Of a stretch of DNA of 64,000 nt, positions 25,234-34,500 are shown one piece after another (within the stretch, counting starts at the first letter, position 1; each line of letters begins with the position of its first letter). Position numbers and translations under genes: made by a program. Origin of the DNA: Flavobacterium marginilacus (lineage in GTDB: Bacteria > Bacteroidota > Bacteroidia > Flavobacteriales > Flavobacteriaceae); NCBI RefSeq assembly GCF_026870155.1, contig NZ_CP113975.1, positions 2,480,001 to 2,544,000 on the forward strand, given 5' to 3'. Under the pieces are notes generated by a model. It ran no database searches. It saw nothing but the letters and a program-made list of their open reading frames with translations, and had not been told where the DNA came from.

Positions 25234-26256
25234 ATGTTCAAAAAACTTTTATTTTATTATTCTCTGCTAATTTGTTCTGTTTCCTACGGACAAACAGGAG
25301 GGAAATATACTTATGAGTTTTTAAATTTGATTACTTCACCAAGACAAGCTGCATTAGGCGGAAAAACGATTACTATTTATGATGAAGATGTCAATCAGGC
25401 ACTTTTCAATCCTGCTTCAATCAATGACGAAATGCACAATCGTTTATCATTAAATTACGGAAATTACTATCAGGAAGTCACTTACGGCACAGCCTCATAT
25501 GCCTATACCTATGATCAGCATCTGCAGACATTTCAAGCCGGAATCAATTACATTAATTACGGAAAATTTGACGGATATGATGAAAATGGAGTACAGACAA
25601 ATTCATTTACCGGAAGTGAAATAGCACTTTCTCTTGGTTATGCCTACAATATTCCTTACACCGATATTCACATTGGTGCCAACACAAAACTTATTCAGTC
25701 TACACTGGAAAGTTACAGCTCATTTGGAGGAGCGGTAGATTTAGGAATGGTATATATTGATAAAAAAAATGACGTGAATTGGGCTTTGACTTTAATGAAT
25801 ATTGGAACTCAATTTACTACTTATGATGGGACTAGAGAGCAGCTTCCTTTTGAAATTATTGCAGGAGTTTCTCAAGAGCTTGAGCATGTCCCTTTACGCT
25901 GGCATTTAACTGTAGAGAATCTGCAGCAATGGAATTTGTCTTTTTCAAATCCTGTTAATTCTGAAACTTCTATTGATGGCACGGTAACCGAAGAAAAAGT
26001 ATCTTTTTTTAACAATGCGCTGCGTCACATGATTTTTGGTGCAGAACTTTTTCCCAAGAAAGCATTTAATATAAGATTGGGCTACAATTTTAGAAGAGGG
26101 CAAGAGCTGCAGATACAGGATCAGCGGAATTTTTCAGGACTTTCATTGGGTTTTGGACTCAAACTGAATAAATTAAAACTAAATTACTCCTATTCTAAAT
26201 ATACATTAGCAGGAAACACTAGTTTATTTGGATTGATTATTAATTTTGGAGAATGA
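25234..26256 (+). CDS. porQ: Type IX secretion system protein PorQ
   Basis: 340 residues with signal peptide (ending SVSYGQ). Predicted outer-membrane beta-barrel with typical PorQ sequence features: LITSPRQAALGGKTI, VNQALFNPASIN, NYGNYYQEVTYG, and a strand-rich C-terminus ending FGLIINFGE. PorQ is part of the T9SS attachment complex that anchors secreted cargo at the cell surface. In Bacteroidota it often lies just before cmk, as here (36-base gap). The barrel and that synteny support the name. Confidence 0.9.
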   Translation: MFKKLLFYYSLLICSVSYGQTGGKYTYEFLNLITSPRQAALGGKTITIYDEDVNQALFNPASINDEMHNRLSLNYGNYYQEVTYGTASYAYTYDQHLQTFQAGINYINYGKFDGYDENGVQTNSFTGSEIALSLGYAYNIPYTDIHIGANTKLIQSTLESYSSFGGAVDLGMVYIDKKNDVNWALTLMNIGTQFTTYDGTREQLPFEIIAGVSQELEHVPLRWHLTVENLQQWNLSFSNPVNSETSIDGTVTEEKVSFFNNALRHMIFGAELFPKKAFNIRLGYNFRRGQELQIQDQRNFSGLSLGFGLKLNKLKLNYSYSKYTLAGNTSLFGLIINFGE

Positions 26257-26292
26257 TTTTAGAAAAAAGAATATAGATAACAGAACATAGAC

Positions 26293-26982
26293 ATGAAAAA
26301 AATCACCATAGCAATAGATGGATTTTCATCTACAGGCAAAAGTACCTTGGCGAAACAATTAGCAAAACATTTGGGTTATGTATATGTAGATACTGGTGCA
26401 ATGTACCGCGCAGTCACTTTATTTGCAATGCAGAATAATTGCATTGGAATCGATTTTTTGGATAAAGATAAATTAGTAGACAGCCTATCTTCGATAAAAC
26501 TGCATTTTAAATTCAATCCCGAATTAGGTTTTGCCGAAATGTATCTGAATGATATTAATGTAGAAACTGAAATCCGGACTCTGGAAGTTTCCAGTTTTGT
26601 CAGTACAGTTGCAGCAATTTCAGAAGTACGCGCCAAACTTGTGGAACAGCAGCAGGAAATGGGCAGAGAGAAAGGAATTGTCATGGACGGAAGAGACATT
26701 GGTACCGTTGTTTTCCCTAATGCCGAACTCAAAATATTCATGACAGCCGGTGCTGATACCCGTGCCCAAAGACGTTTTGACGAACTGCAGGCAAAAGGAG
26801 ATACAGTTTCCTATGAAGAAGTTTTAAAAAATGTGGTGGACCGAGATTATGTTGATACACACCGAGAAGATTCTCCTTTAGTAATCGCCAAAGATGCTAT
26901 AGAAGTAGACAATTCGTATCTCGACCGTAAAGAACAGTTTGAAGTTGTTTTAGAATTGGTAAATGAAGTTATAAATTCATAA
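26293..26982 (+). CDS. cmk: Cytidylate kinase
   Basis: 229 residues. N-terminal P-loop AIDGFSSTGKSTLAKQLAKHLG, then VDTGAMYRAVT, the family block MDGRDIGTVVFPNAELKIFMTA and the lid RAQRRFDEL. Phosphorylates CMP and dCMP with ATP in nucleotide recycling. It follows porQ closely and probably shares its transcript. In many bacteria cmk precedes rpsA; here a transporter and a membrane-protein gene lie between them. A terminator follows. Confidence 0.95.
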   Translation: MKKITIAIDGFSSTGKSTLAKQLAKHLGYVYVDTGAMYRAVTLFAMQNNCIGIDFLDKDKLVDSLSSIKLHFKFNPELGFAEMYLNDINVETEIRTLEVSSFVSTVAAISEVRAKLVEQQQEMGREKGIVMDGRDIGTVVFPNAELKIFMTAGADTRAQRRFDELQAKGDTVSYEEVLKNVVDRDYVDTHREDSPLVIAKDAIEVDNSYLDRKEQFEVVLELVNEVINS

Positions 26983-27016
26983 CTTTCTTTAAACATATAA
27001 GAAATATAAGTTTTTT

Positions 27017-27057
27017 AGCCTTTAAAATAAACAGAAGTTTGTTTTAAAGGCTTTTTA
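27017..27057 (+). terminator. Terminator after cmk
   Basis: AGCCTTTAAAATAAAC (27017-27032) pairs with GTTTGTTTTAAAGGCT (27037-27052), one T-G wobble, then TTTTT. Confidence 0.8.
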
Positions 27058-27272
27058 CACACTCCTCAAAATAAATAATACACTCGTTTTTAATATTTTA
27101 CACTTATATAAGCTTCTCAAATCGAGCTCAATTTGGTTTTAACGTTACATAATCTTATATGACTTATATGTTAAAAAAAAACATGTATTGTCGAGTATTT
27201 TTTTTGGTAATATCAATTTTAATGTTAGATTTACACGTCTCAAAATCTACAAATAAAAAAACAAATCATCTT

Positions 27273-28535
27273 ATGGATATAAAATTACGATTGACAATTA
27301 TGAATTTTCTCCAATTTTTCGTTTGGGGAATCTGGCTGATTTCATTAGGCGGTTATATGGGGCAGGTTTTCGGTCCGATTGAAGGCGGCAGTGTCGGTTT
27401 ATCTATTGGAAGAACGTATGGTTCTATGGGATGGGCTAGTTTATTTATGCCTGCCTTGCTTGGAATAATTGCTGATAAATATTTTAGCGCTCAAAAGGTT
27501 TTAGGTTTTGCACATATCGCTGCAGGAATTTCAATCTTTTTTGCTACTAAGGCAACCAATTCTACTGAAATGTACTGGGTGATTTTTGTAACCTGCTGTT
27601 TTTATATGCCAACAATCGCATTGAATAATTCCGTCAGTTATGCGGTTTTAAATAAATTCCAATTTGATGTGCAAAAAGCGTTTACTCCAATACGTGTTTG
27701 GGGTACAGTTGGATTCATAATAGCAATGTGGATAGTAGATTTGACAGACTGGAAATCAAATACCAACCAATTTATTTTTGCTTCGGTTGCTATGATTGCT
27801 ACAGGTTTATTTTCGTTTACGATGCCGGATGTGCCTGCCGAAAATAAAAATACCAACCAATCCTTATCGAGTAAATTTGGATTAGACAGTTTTGTGTTAT
27901 TCAGACAAAAAAAGATGGCAATATTTTTTGTATTCGCTATGCTTTTAGGAGCTGCTTTACAAGTTACCAATATGTTTGCTGATACATTCATCAGAGATTT
28001 TGGTTCCAATCCTGAATATCACGGAACTTTTGGAGTTGAACATTCTGTATTTATCATCTCGTTGTCCCAAATTTCAGAGACTTTATTTATTTTGACGATT
28101 CCGTTTTTCCTGAAACGATTTGGTATCAAGCAGGTAATGATGTTTAGTATGCTGGCTTGGGTATTGCGTTTTGCTTTATTTGGAATTGGAAATCCGGGTT
28201 CTGGAGTTATTTTCCTTATTTTATCGATGATAGTGTACGGAATGGCTTTTGATTTCTTCAATATTTCAGGTTCTTTATTTGTGGAAAGAGAAACCGACAG
28301 CAAAATCAGATCGAGCGCACAAGGATTGTTTATGTTAATGACAAACGGAATTGGAGCTATTTTGGGCGGTGAATTTGCAGGAAGAACGGTAAGTTATTTT
28401 ACCACTGAAAATAAAGTTCAATGGCCGGAGGTTTGGTTTTCATTTGCCGGATATGCCTTTGTGATTTTGATTTTGTTTGCCTTTTTATTCAAATACAAAC
28501 ATGATCCGAAGGAATTGGAGAATGTGAAGCATTAA
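27273..28535 (+). CDS. MFS nucleoside transporter of the NHS (NupG-like) family
   Basis: About 420 residues with some 12 membrane helices. The N-terminus LRLTIMNFLQFFVWGIWLISLGGYM, with the FVWGIWL block, is typical of the nucleoside:H+ symporters related to NupG and XapB. The duplicated MFS layout and central cytoplasmic loop (PAENKNTNQSLSSKFG) are visible. The frame is open from 27159, but the 38 extra residues include a separate hydrophobic stretch not found in the family; the ATG at 27273 (MDIKLRL) is the better start. Likely imports nucleosides; a transcript separate from cmk is suggested by the terminator between them. Confidence 0.85.
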   Translation: MDIKLRLTIMNFLQFFVWGIWLISLGGYMGQVFGPIEGGSVGLSIGRTYGSMGWASLFMPALLGIIADKYFSAQKVLGFAHIAAGISIFFATKATNSTEMYWVIFVTCCFYMPTIALNNSVSYAVLNKFQFDVQKAFTPIRVWGTVGFIIAMWIVDLTDWKSNTNQFIFASVAMIATGLFSFTMPDVPAENKNTNQSLSSKFGLDSFVLFRQKKMAIFFVFAMLLGAALQVTNMFADTFIRDFGSNPEYHGTFGVEHSVFIISLSQISETLFILTIPFFLKRFGIKQVMMFSMLAWVLRFALFGIGNPGSGVIFLILSMIVYGMAFDFFNISGSLFVERETDSKIRSSAQGLFMLMTNGIGAILGGEFAGRTVSYFTTENKVQWPEVWFSFAGYAFVILILFAFLFKYKHDPKELENVKH

Positions 28536-28548
28536 AAATATATTAAAT

Positions 28549-28581
28549 AAACCCGACAAGTTTTTAAAATTTGTCGGGTTT
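28549..28581 (+). terminator. Terminator, copy 1 of a duplicated hairpin
   Basis: AAACCCGACAA (28549-28559) pairs with TTGTCGGGTTT (28571-28581), followed by a T/G-rich tail. A nearly identical hairpin lies at 29244. Confidence 0.85.
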
Positions 28582-28641
28582 GTTGTTTAAAATAATATTT
28601 TTTTTTTGAAATATTTAAAAATAAAAAAGTGATTAGATTAT

Positions 28642-29175
28642 ATGAAATTCGAAATAGACTTTGACGAAAATATTTACCGTAAACAAATGGATTTATTGTT
28701 TGATTTGGGCTGGAAAAAAAAGACTGACTTTCATAGATATTCTCAATACCTTGGTGTTTTATTAATAGTTATTGGAATTTCTTTACTTTACGATAACCCA
28801 AATAGATTTATGGGTGGTCTTTTTTTTCTCTTTATTGGATTATATAATTTACTCCCTTTTATTTATTATTATTTTAAAGTTAAAAGTGTTCATAAAAAGT
28901 TTGAAATCGCAAAAGTAAAAGAAGTTAAGTTTTTAAAAGACAACAAAAAAGCAATTATTGAATTCACAGAGAAATCTTTCATTATGAAAGTTGGAGATAA
29001 TACAGCAGTTCTAGACTGGGAAAAATTTACCTTATATTTAGTAAAAGAAGATAATTTAATACTTGTTGCAAAAAATTACGAACCATACATATTGGATAAA
29101 CTTGAAGTTGGTGAAATAAATTTTGAAAAAATAATTTCCTTTATTCATGAAAGAATCCCTTTAAAGTTGATTTGA
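28642..29175 (+). CDS. YcxB-like small membrane protein
   Basis: 177 residues. A charged N-terminus (EIDFDENIYRKQMDLLF), two membrane helices (YLGVLLIVIGISLLY about 37-51; FMGGLFFLFIGLYNLLPFIYYYF about 55-78), then a C-terminal region resembling YcxB domains (IEFTEKSFIMKVGDNTAVLDWEKFTLYLVKEDNLILV). Function is unknown. It is flanked on both sides by the same terminator hairpin, which isolates it transcriptionally from its neighbours and hints at a movable cassette. Confidence 0.75.
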   Translation: MKFEIDFDENIYRKQMDLLFDLGWKKKTDFHRYSQYLGVLLIVIGISLLYDNPNRFMGGLFFLFIGLYNLLPFIYYYFKVKSVHKKFEIAKVKEVKFLKDNKKAIIEFTEKSFIMKVGDNTAVLDWEKFTLYLVKEDNLILVAKNYEPYILDKLEVGEINFEKIISFIHERIPLKLI

Positions 29176-29243
29176 GTTTTTAAAATTGCAAGTGTGAGCG
29201 TCTCGCACGTACCCATAAAATATAGTAACAGTTTTGAGAGTTT

Positions 29244-29276
29244 AAACCTGACAAGTTTTTAAAATTTGTCGGGTTT
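29244..29276 (+). terminator. Terminator, copy 2 of the duplicated hairpin
   Basis: AAACCTGACAAGTTTTTAAA continues into ATTTGTCGGGTTT (to 29276). It is the same 33 bases as at 28549 with one change (C to T, leaving a T-G pair); the TTTGTTGTT-like continuation also matches. Confidence 0.8.
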
Positions 29277-29305
29277 GTTGTTATGAAATAGTGAACTTCT
29301 AAAAT

Positions 29306-29374
29306 AGCCCCGATTGCAGTAAAAATCCTTGTGGACCGAGGTTCGGTTCACAAGATTGCAACAAAAATCGGGAC
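29306..29374. repeat. Palindromic repeat upstream of rpsA
   Basis: AGCCCCGATTGCAGT...CTTGTG (from 29306) faces CACAAG...GCAACAAAAATCGGGACT (to 29374). Core hairpin CTTGTGgaCCGA / TCGGttCACAAG. It resembles a dispersed REP-like family I recall from flavobacterial intergenic regions that begins AGCCC-GAT and ends GGACT. It lies outside the rpsA promoter. Confidence 0.6.
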
Positions 29375-29443
29375 TGAACTTCCTAATGAAAACAAAATTT
29401 CCTGCTCTTAAAACAATTGATTGATAATCATGCATGTTTTGTT

Positions 29444-29473
29444 TTGTCAGTTCAGAAAAAAGAATTAATTTTG
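29444..29473 (+). promoter_or_regulatory. rpsA promoter
   Basis: TTG (29444-29446), 19 bases, TAATTTTG (29466-29473): an ideal match to the Flavobacterium consensus. Transcription from about 29480 gives a leader of about 115 bases before the rpsA ATG at 29594. Confidence 0.75.
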
Positions 29474-29530
29474 CAGACCTTTTGGTGAATAGGAGTTTCC
29501 TTTAGGTATCAACAATTTAAGTAAAACAAC

Positions 29531-29575
29531 TTCTGTATTTTTCTTTCGCATGGAGAAACTCGAGAAAAAACAGAA
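29531..29575 (+). promoter_or_regulatory. Hairpin in the rpsA leader
   Basis: TTCTGT plus TTTTTCT (29531-29544, one bulged A) pairs with AGAAAAA plus ACAGAA (29563-29575). The loop holds GGAGAAA. It lies between promoter and start codon and could be an S1 autoregulatory leader, which is inferred from position only. Confidence 0.4.
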
Positions 29576-29593
29576 TACAAATTTTTTATCAGC

Positions 29594-31372
29594 ATGTCTG
29601 AACAATTAAAATCACAAGAAGAGTTTTTAGCAAATTTCAACTGGCATAACTTTGAAGAAGGTATCGATGCAGTAGATGAGAAAAACTTGTTGGAATTCGA
29701 AGAATTAGTATCAAAAACTTTTATCGCTACTGACCAGGAAGAAGTAGTAGAGGGAGTAGTTGTGAGAATTACAGATAGAGACGTTATCGTTGATATCAAC
29801 GCAAAATCGGAAGGTGTTATTTCATTGAACGAATTCCGTTACAATCCAAATTTAAAAGTAGGTGACAAAGTAGAAGTATTAATTGACATCCGTGAAGACA
29901 AAACTGGTCAATTAGTATTATCTCACAGAAAAGCACGTACTATCAAATCATGGGATAGAGTTATTGCTGCAAACGAAACAGGAGAAATCGTTAATGGTTT
30001 TGTAAAATGCAGAACTAAAGGCGGTATGATCGTTGATGTTTTCGGAATTGAAGCATTCTTACCAGGATCTCAAATTGACGTTAAGCCAATTAGAGATTAC
30101 GATGTATATGTTAACAAAATGATGGAATTCAAAGTGGTAAAAATCAACCACGAATTCAAAAACGTTGTTGTATCTCATAAAGCGCTTATTGAAGCTGACA
30201 TCGAAGTACAGAAAAAAGAAATTATCGGTCAATTACAAAAAGGACAAGTATTGGAAGGTGTTGTTAAAAACATCACTTCATACGGTGTATTCATTGACTT
30301 AGGTGGTGTTGACGGATTGATCCACATTACTGACCTTTCTTGGTCAAGAATTAACCACCCAAGCGAAGTTCTTGAGTTAGACCAAAAATTAAACGTTGTA
30401 ATCCTTGATTTCGATGATGAGAAAACAAGAATTCAATTAGGATTGAAACAATTGAACGCTCACCCATGGGATGCTTTGAACGCTGATTTGAAAATTGGTG
30501 ACAAAGTAAACGGTAAAGTAGTTGTAATCGCTGATTACGGTGCATTTATCGAAGTTGCTGAAGGTGTTGAAGGTTTAATCCACGTTTCTGAAATGTCTTG
30601 GTCAACTCACTTACGTTCTGCTCAGGATTTCGTAAAAGTTGGAGATGTTGTTGAAGCTGTTGTATTGACATTAGACAGAGAAGACCGTAAAATGTCTTTG
30701 GGTATCAAACAATTGACTCAAGATCCTTGGACTGACATCACTGCTAAATACCCAGTAGGTTCTAAACACACTGGTATCGTTAGAAACTTTACAAACTTTG
30801 GAATTTTCGTAGAATTGGAAGAAGGAATCGATGGATTAATCTACATCTCTGACCTTTCTTGGACTAAGAAAATCAAACACCCATCTGAATTTGTAAATGT
30901 TGGTGAAAAACTTGATGTAGTAGTATTAGAATTAGATGTTGACGGACGTAAATTATCTTTAGGTCACAAACAAACTACTGCTAATCCTTGGGATCAATAC
31001 GAAGATTCTTTTGCTGTAGGAACTATCCACAATGGTGAAATTTCTGAAATCGTTGATAAAGGAGCTACTGTAGAATTCGGTGAAGATATCGTTGCTTTCA
31101 TTCCTACTCGTCACCTTGAAAAAGAAGACGGTAAAAAATTGAAAAAAGGTGATTCTGCTGATTTCAAAGTAATCGAGTTCAACAAAGAATTCAAAAGAGT
31201 AGTTGCTTCTCACACTGCTATCTTCCGTGAAGAAGAAGAGAAAAACGTGAAAGCTGCTGCTGAAACTACTTCATCTGCATCTACTACAAATGCACCAGCT
31301 GCAACTTTAGGAGATAACAATGATGTATTAGCTGCATTGAAAGCTAAAATGGAAAAATCAGAGAAAAAATAA
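29594..31372 (+). CDS. rpsA: 30S ribosomal protein S1
   Basis: 592 residues with tandem S1 (OB-fold) RNA-binding domains. Clear repeats are VVEGVVVRITDRDVIVDINAKSEGVIS, GEIVNGFVKCRTKGGMIVDVFGIEAFLPGS, GQVLEGVVKNITSYGVFIDLGGVDGLIHITDLSW, GDKVNGKVVVIADYGAFIEVAEGVEGLIHVSEMSW and GSKHTGIVRNFTNFGIFVELEEGIDGLIYISDLSW, then a weaker sixth. A Ser/Thr/Ala-rich tail follows. S1 normally brings mRNAs to the ribosome. Bacteroidota mRNAs largely lack Shine-Dalgarno sites, so S1 should be especially important here. A promoter and terminator frame it as a single-gene unit. Confidence 0.97.
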   Translation: MSEQLKSQEEFLANFNWHNFEEGIDAVDEKNLLEFEELVSKTFIATDQEEVVEGVVVRITDRDVIVDINAKSEGVISLNEFRYNPNLKVGDKVEVLIDIREDKTGQLVLSHRKARTIKSWDRVIAANETGEIVNGFVKCRTKGGMIVDVFGIEAFLPGSQIDVKPIRDYDVYVNKMMEFKVVKINHEFKNVVVSHKALIEADIEVQKKEIIGQLQKGQVLEGVVKNITSYGVFIDLGGVDGLIHITDLSWSRINHPSEVLELDQKLNVVILDFDDEKTRIQLGLKQLNAHPWDALNADLKIGDKVNGKVVVIADYGAFIEVAEGVEGLIHVSEMSWSTHLRSAQDFVKVGDVVEAVVLTLDREDRKMSLGIKQLTQDPWTDITAKYPVGSKHTGIVRNFTNFGIFVELEEGIDGLIYISDLSWTKKIKHPSEFVNVGEKLDVVVLELDVDGRKLSLGHKQTTANPWDQYEDSFAVGTIHNGEISEIVDKGATVEFGEDIVAFIPTRHLEKEDGKKLKKGDSADFKVIEFNKEFKRVVASHTAIFREEEEKNVKAAAETTSSASTTNAPAATLGDNNDVLAALKAKMEKSEKK

Positions 31373-31396
31373 TTCTTAGATTTTTTGAATATAGAG

Positions 31397-31424
31397 AGCC
31401 CTGCGATTTGCAGGGCTTTTTTTT
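31397..31424 (+). terminator. rpsA terminator
   Basis: AGCCCTGC (31397-31404) pairs with GCAGGGCT (31410-31417), followed by T7: a textbook intrinsic terminator. Confidence 0.92.
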
Positions 31425-31533
31425 ATTAAAATATCATTTTTTTACCTCTTTGGCATTTTTAACTCATTAAAAAGAATAAAACTGAATATTTAATTCTAAA
31501 AATGCTTATTTTTGAATAAACTAAAAACAATTT

Positions 31534-34500
31534 ATGGTTCGAAAATTGCTTTTCTCTTCCAAATTTACATTGCCTACTTGTTTAATTGTTTTCCTTTTTT
31601 TAGTCTTTTCGACAGACATAAATGCTCAATGTGCCGGTAATAATAACAGTCTCACGTTATGCGGCAGCGATATAACAAATGTTAGCAGCAAGTCAATTGA
31701 TCTGAATTTATTATTAGGAACTCATACAGCTGGAGGCACTTGGAGTGATGATGATAATTCCGGAGGATTAGTTGATACTGCCACAGGTATTTTAAATGCC
31801 CAGAAAGTATATGAAAGCGGTATTTATCATTACACCTATACTATAAATGGAGTTGTGGGCTGTGTCACTAATACAGCTACGATTACGGTTACTATCGGTG
31901 GTTATGCAGGAGTGCCGGGACCAAGCAATTCTATCTGTAGTTCTGATCATGCTTATAGTTTATTTCAGGTTTTTCAGGGAACACCCGTTTTAGCTCCACA
32001 AAGTGGAGGAACCTGGCAAGCCCTGACTTTCCCAGGAGGATTAAATACGACAACTGGTGTTTTAAATGCTTCTGTACCTCCTCCTTATAATACATACTCT
32101 TATAAATACACAATTGACGCTATCGGCAGCTGTCCGGCAGTATCATCTCAAGTTTCAGTATCCATTTATCGTACTCCAGAACCAGGTACTCCCAGTAATT
32201 TAGAACTGTGTTCTAATCAGCTTGGCTCATATACAAATGTGAACCTATACAATCAATTAAGAGGAGAAGATACCGGCGGAACCTGGACTGAATTTGGTAC
32301 ATCAGAACTCAGCAACAGTACAGACTCTACAATTGACATTCAAAACATATACAATACAAAAGGACCAGGAGTATACAGTTTTACATATATAGTATCACCT
32401 CCTAAAGACGATCGTGTCTGCAGTAAACAGTCAGCCACAGTCGCTATAGCAATAGGGGAGCAGTTAGATTTTACTTCTGCGACATTAACCGTAAATCCCA
32501 ATCCTGTCTGCGAAAACAATTTAGCAACTACAATCTATACAGGAATTTTGACACAAGGAGTCAAACCAATACCAAACGGGACTTATAGAGTCAATTATTC
32601 CATATCTGGTGTAGGTTCATTCAGTTCCATTCAAAGTTTTTCTAACGGCGTTTTAACTTTCCCGATTCCTACATCGTATTTTTCACAAGTTAGAAATTAC
32701 ACAATTGACATAACGAATGTTAATTTGACTACAAGTCCAGTATTTTGTTCCAGCATTGTTGGAACAATTCAAGATGTAGTACACGTTTATCCAAGTCCTA
32801 AAATCAATAGCGCTACCCTTACAATTCCGACAGTCTGCCAAGGTTCAGATGCTCTAGCTGCATTTTCTGGTACTTCTAACCTTACAGACGGGAGCTATGA
32901 CATTATTTACAATTTGAGCGGAAGCAACAATCTAAATGGAATACCAGCAACAATGAATGTAATAGGCGGATTATCTACATTTACCATTCAATCTGCATAT
33001 ATACCAAAAGCCGGTACTACAGCAATTACAATTACCAGAATTACAAATTCTGCTACCGGCTGTCCTAATGCCTCAAACCTTAGAAAAGATTTTACAGTTA
33101 ATCCGTCTTTAGATTTAAGCAATTTGGGAGTTACAGTAAAAGATGCCTGCGCAGCTCAGCCAACTGAAGTAACTTTAACTGGTTTAGGAATATTAACTGC
33201 TATCGATGTCGCTTATAACCTTACAGGAAGTAATACTACTGGTTCCAAAATTATTTCTTTAACAGCCGTCGCTGGTCAAGTTAAATTTTCAATTCCAGCT
33301 GCCGATATTCCTAATACAGGCTCAACATCTTTAAACATAACAAATGTTACTAATACTATAACAGGCTGTACATTTGCAATAAACAAGGGAACATCTTTTA
33401 CTGTTAATCCGCTTCCAAATACACCTGCTGCTTCAGGCGGACCTTTCTGCAGCGCTGATAATGCAACTGTTGCCAATTTAACACCTCAAGGAAATCAATA
33501 CCAATGGTTTGATTCTGCTGCAAGTACAACACCATTAGCACTGACGACGCCATTACGCACCGGAGATTATTTTGTAAAAGAAGTAAATCCAGTAACTCTT
33601 TGTGAATCTGCTTTAAAAAAAATCCAGGTAACTATTAATACAACTCCGCAAATTGACAGTGCCAGATTATCAATTGCTACAACCTGTCAGTCTTATACAG
33701 TAACTGTTTTATTAGGAGGTAGTTCAAACCTTGCCAATGGAGATTATAATGTCCTTTACAGTCTTAGCGGAGCCAATACAGGAACCAGAATAGCTGCTGT
33801 TCTTAGCGTAACCAGCGGTATCGGCCGATTTGATATTCTTCCAAATTTTGTTCCAAACGTAGGTACCACTACAGTTCAAGTAACCAATATAACCAATCCA
33901 AATACTGGATGTACAAATACTGCCAATCTAAGTAAATCCTTTATTACAAATCCATTACCAGATATCTCCAGCATGGTAACAGCTATTAAAGATATTTGTC
34001 AGGGACAGTCAACAAATGTTGAATTATCAGGATTAGGATCTTTAACAACAATCAATATCAATTATCGATTATTGGGAGCAAATATTGTCAGCTTAAAAAC
34101 CATTTCATTGACTGTTGTAAACGGAAAAGTAAGTTTTATAATTCCTGCATCTGATATACCAAAAGCAGGATTAACGACTTTTAATCTGACAAACATCACT
34201 AATACTGTAACTGGCTGTCCTATATTTACAGATCAAAAAACTAATTTCACTGTAAATGGTCCTCCAGACACTTCCAGCATGACTGTAACCGTTAAAGACG
34301 GCTGTCCAAATCAGCCACTAAATGTTATTGTTTCCGGATTAGGAACTTTATCCAGCGTAAAATTTAGTTATAGCGTTACCGGTGCCAATACAATTAATAC
34401 ACAAACTGATGCACTTATAGTAATAGGAGGCAGTACCAATTTTACGATACTTGGCTCAGGGCTTCCTAATACAGGATCTAATTCATTAATTATGAACGAC

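Noticed and set aside
27159..27272. Upstream extension of the MFS transporter (38 residues with a hydrophobic stretch)
   Set aside because: The family N-terminus begins at the ATG at 27273; the extension looks like translated leader.
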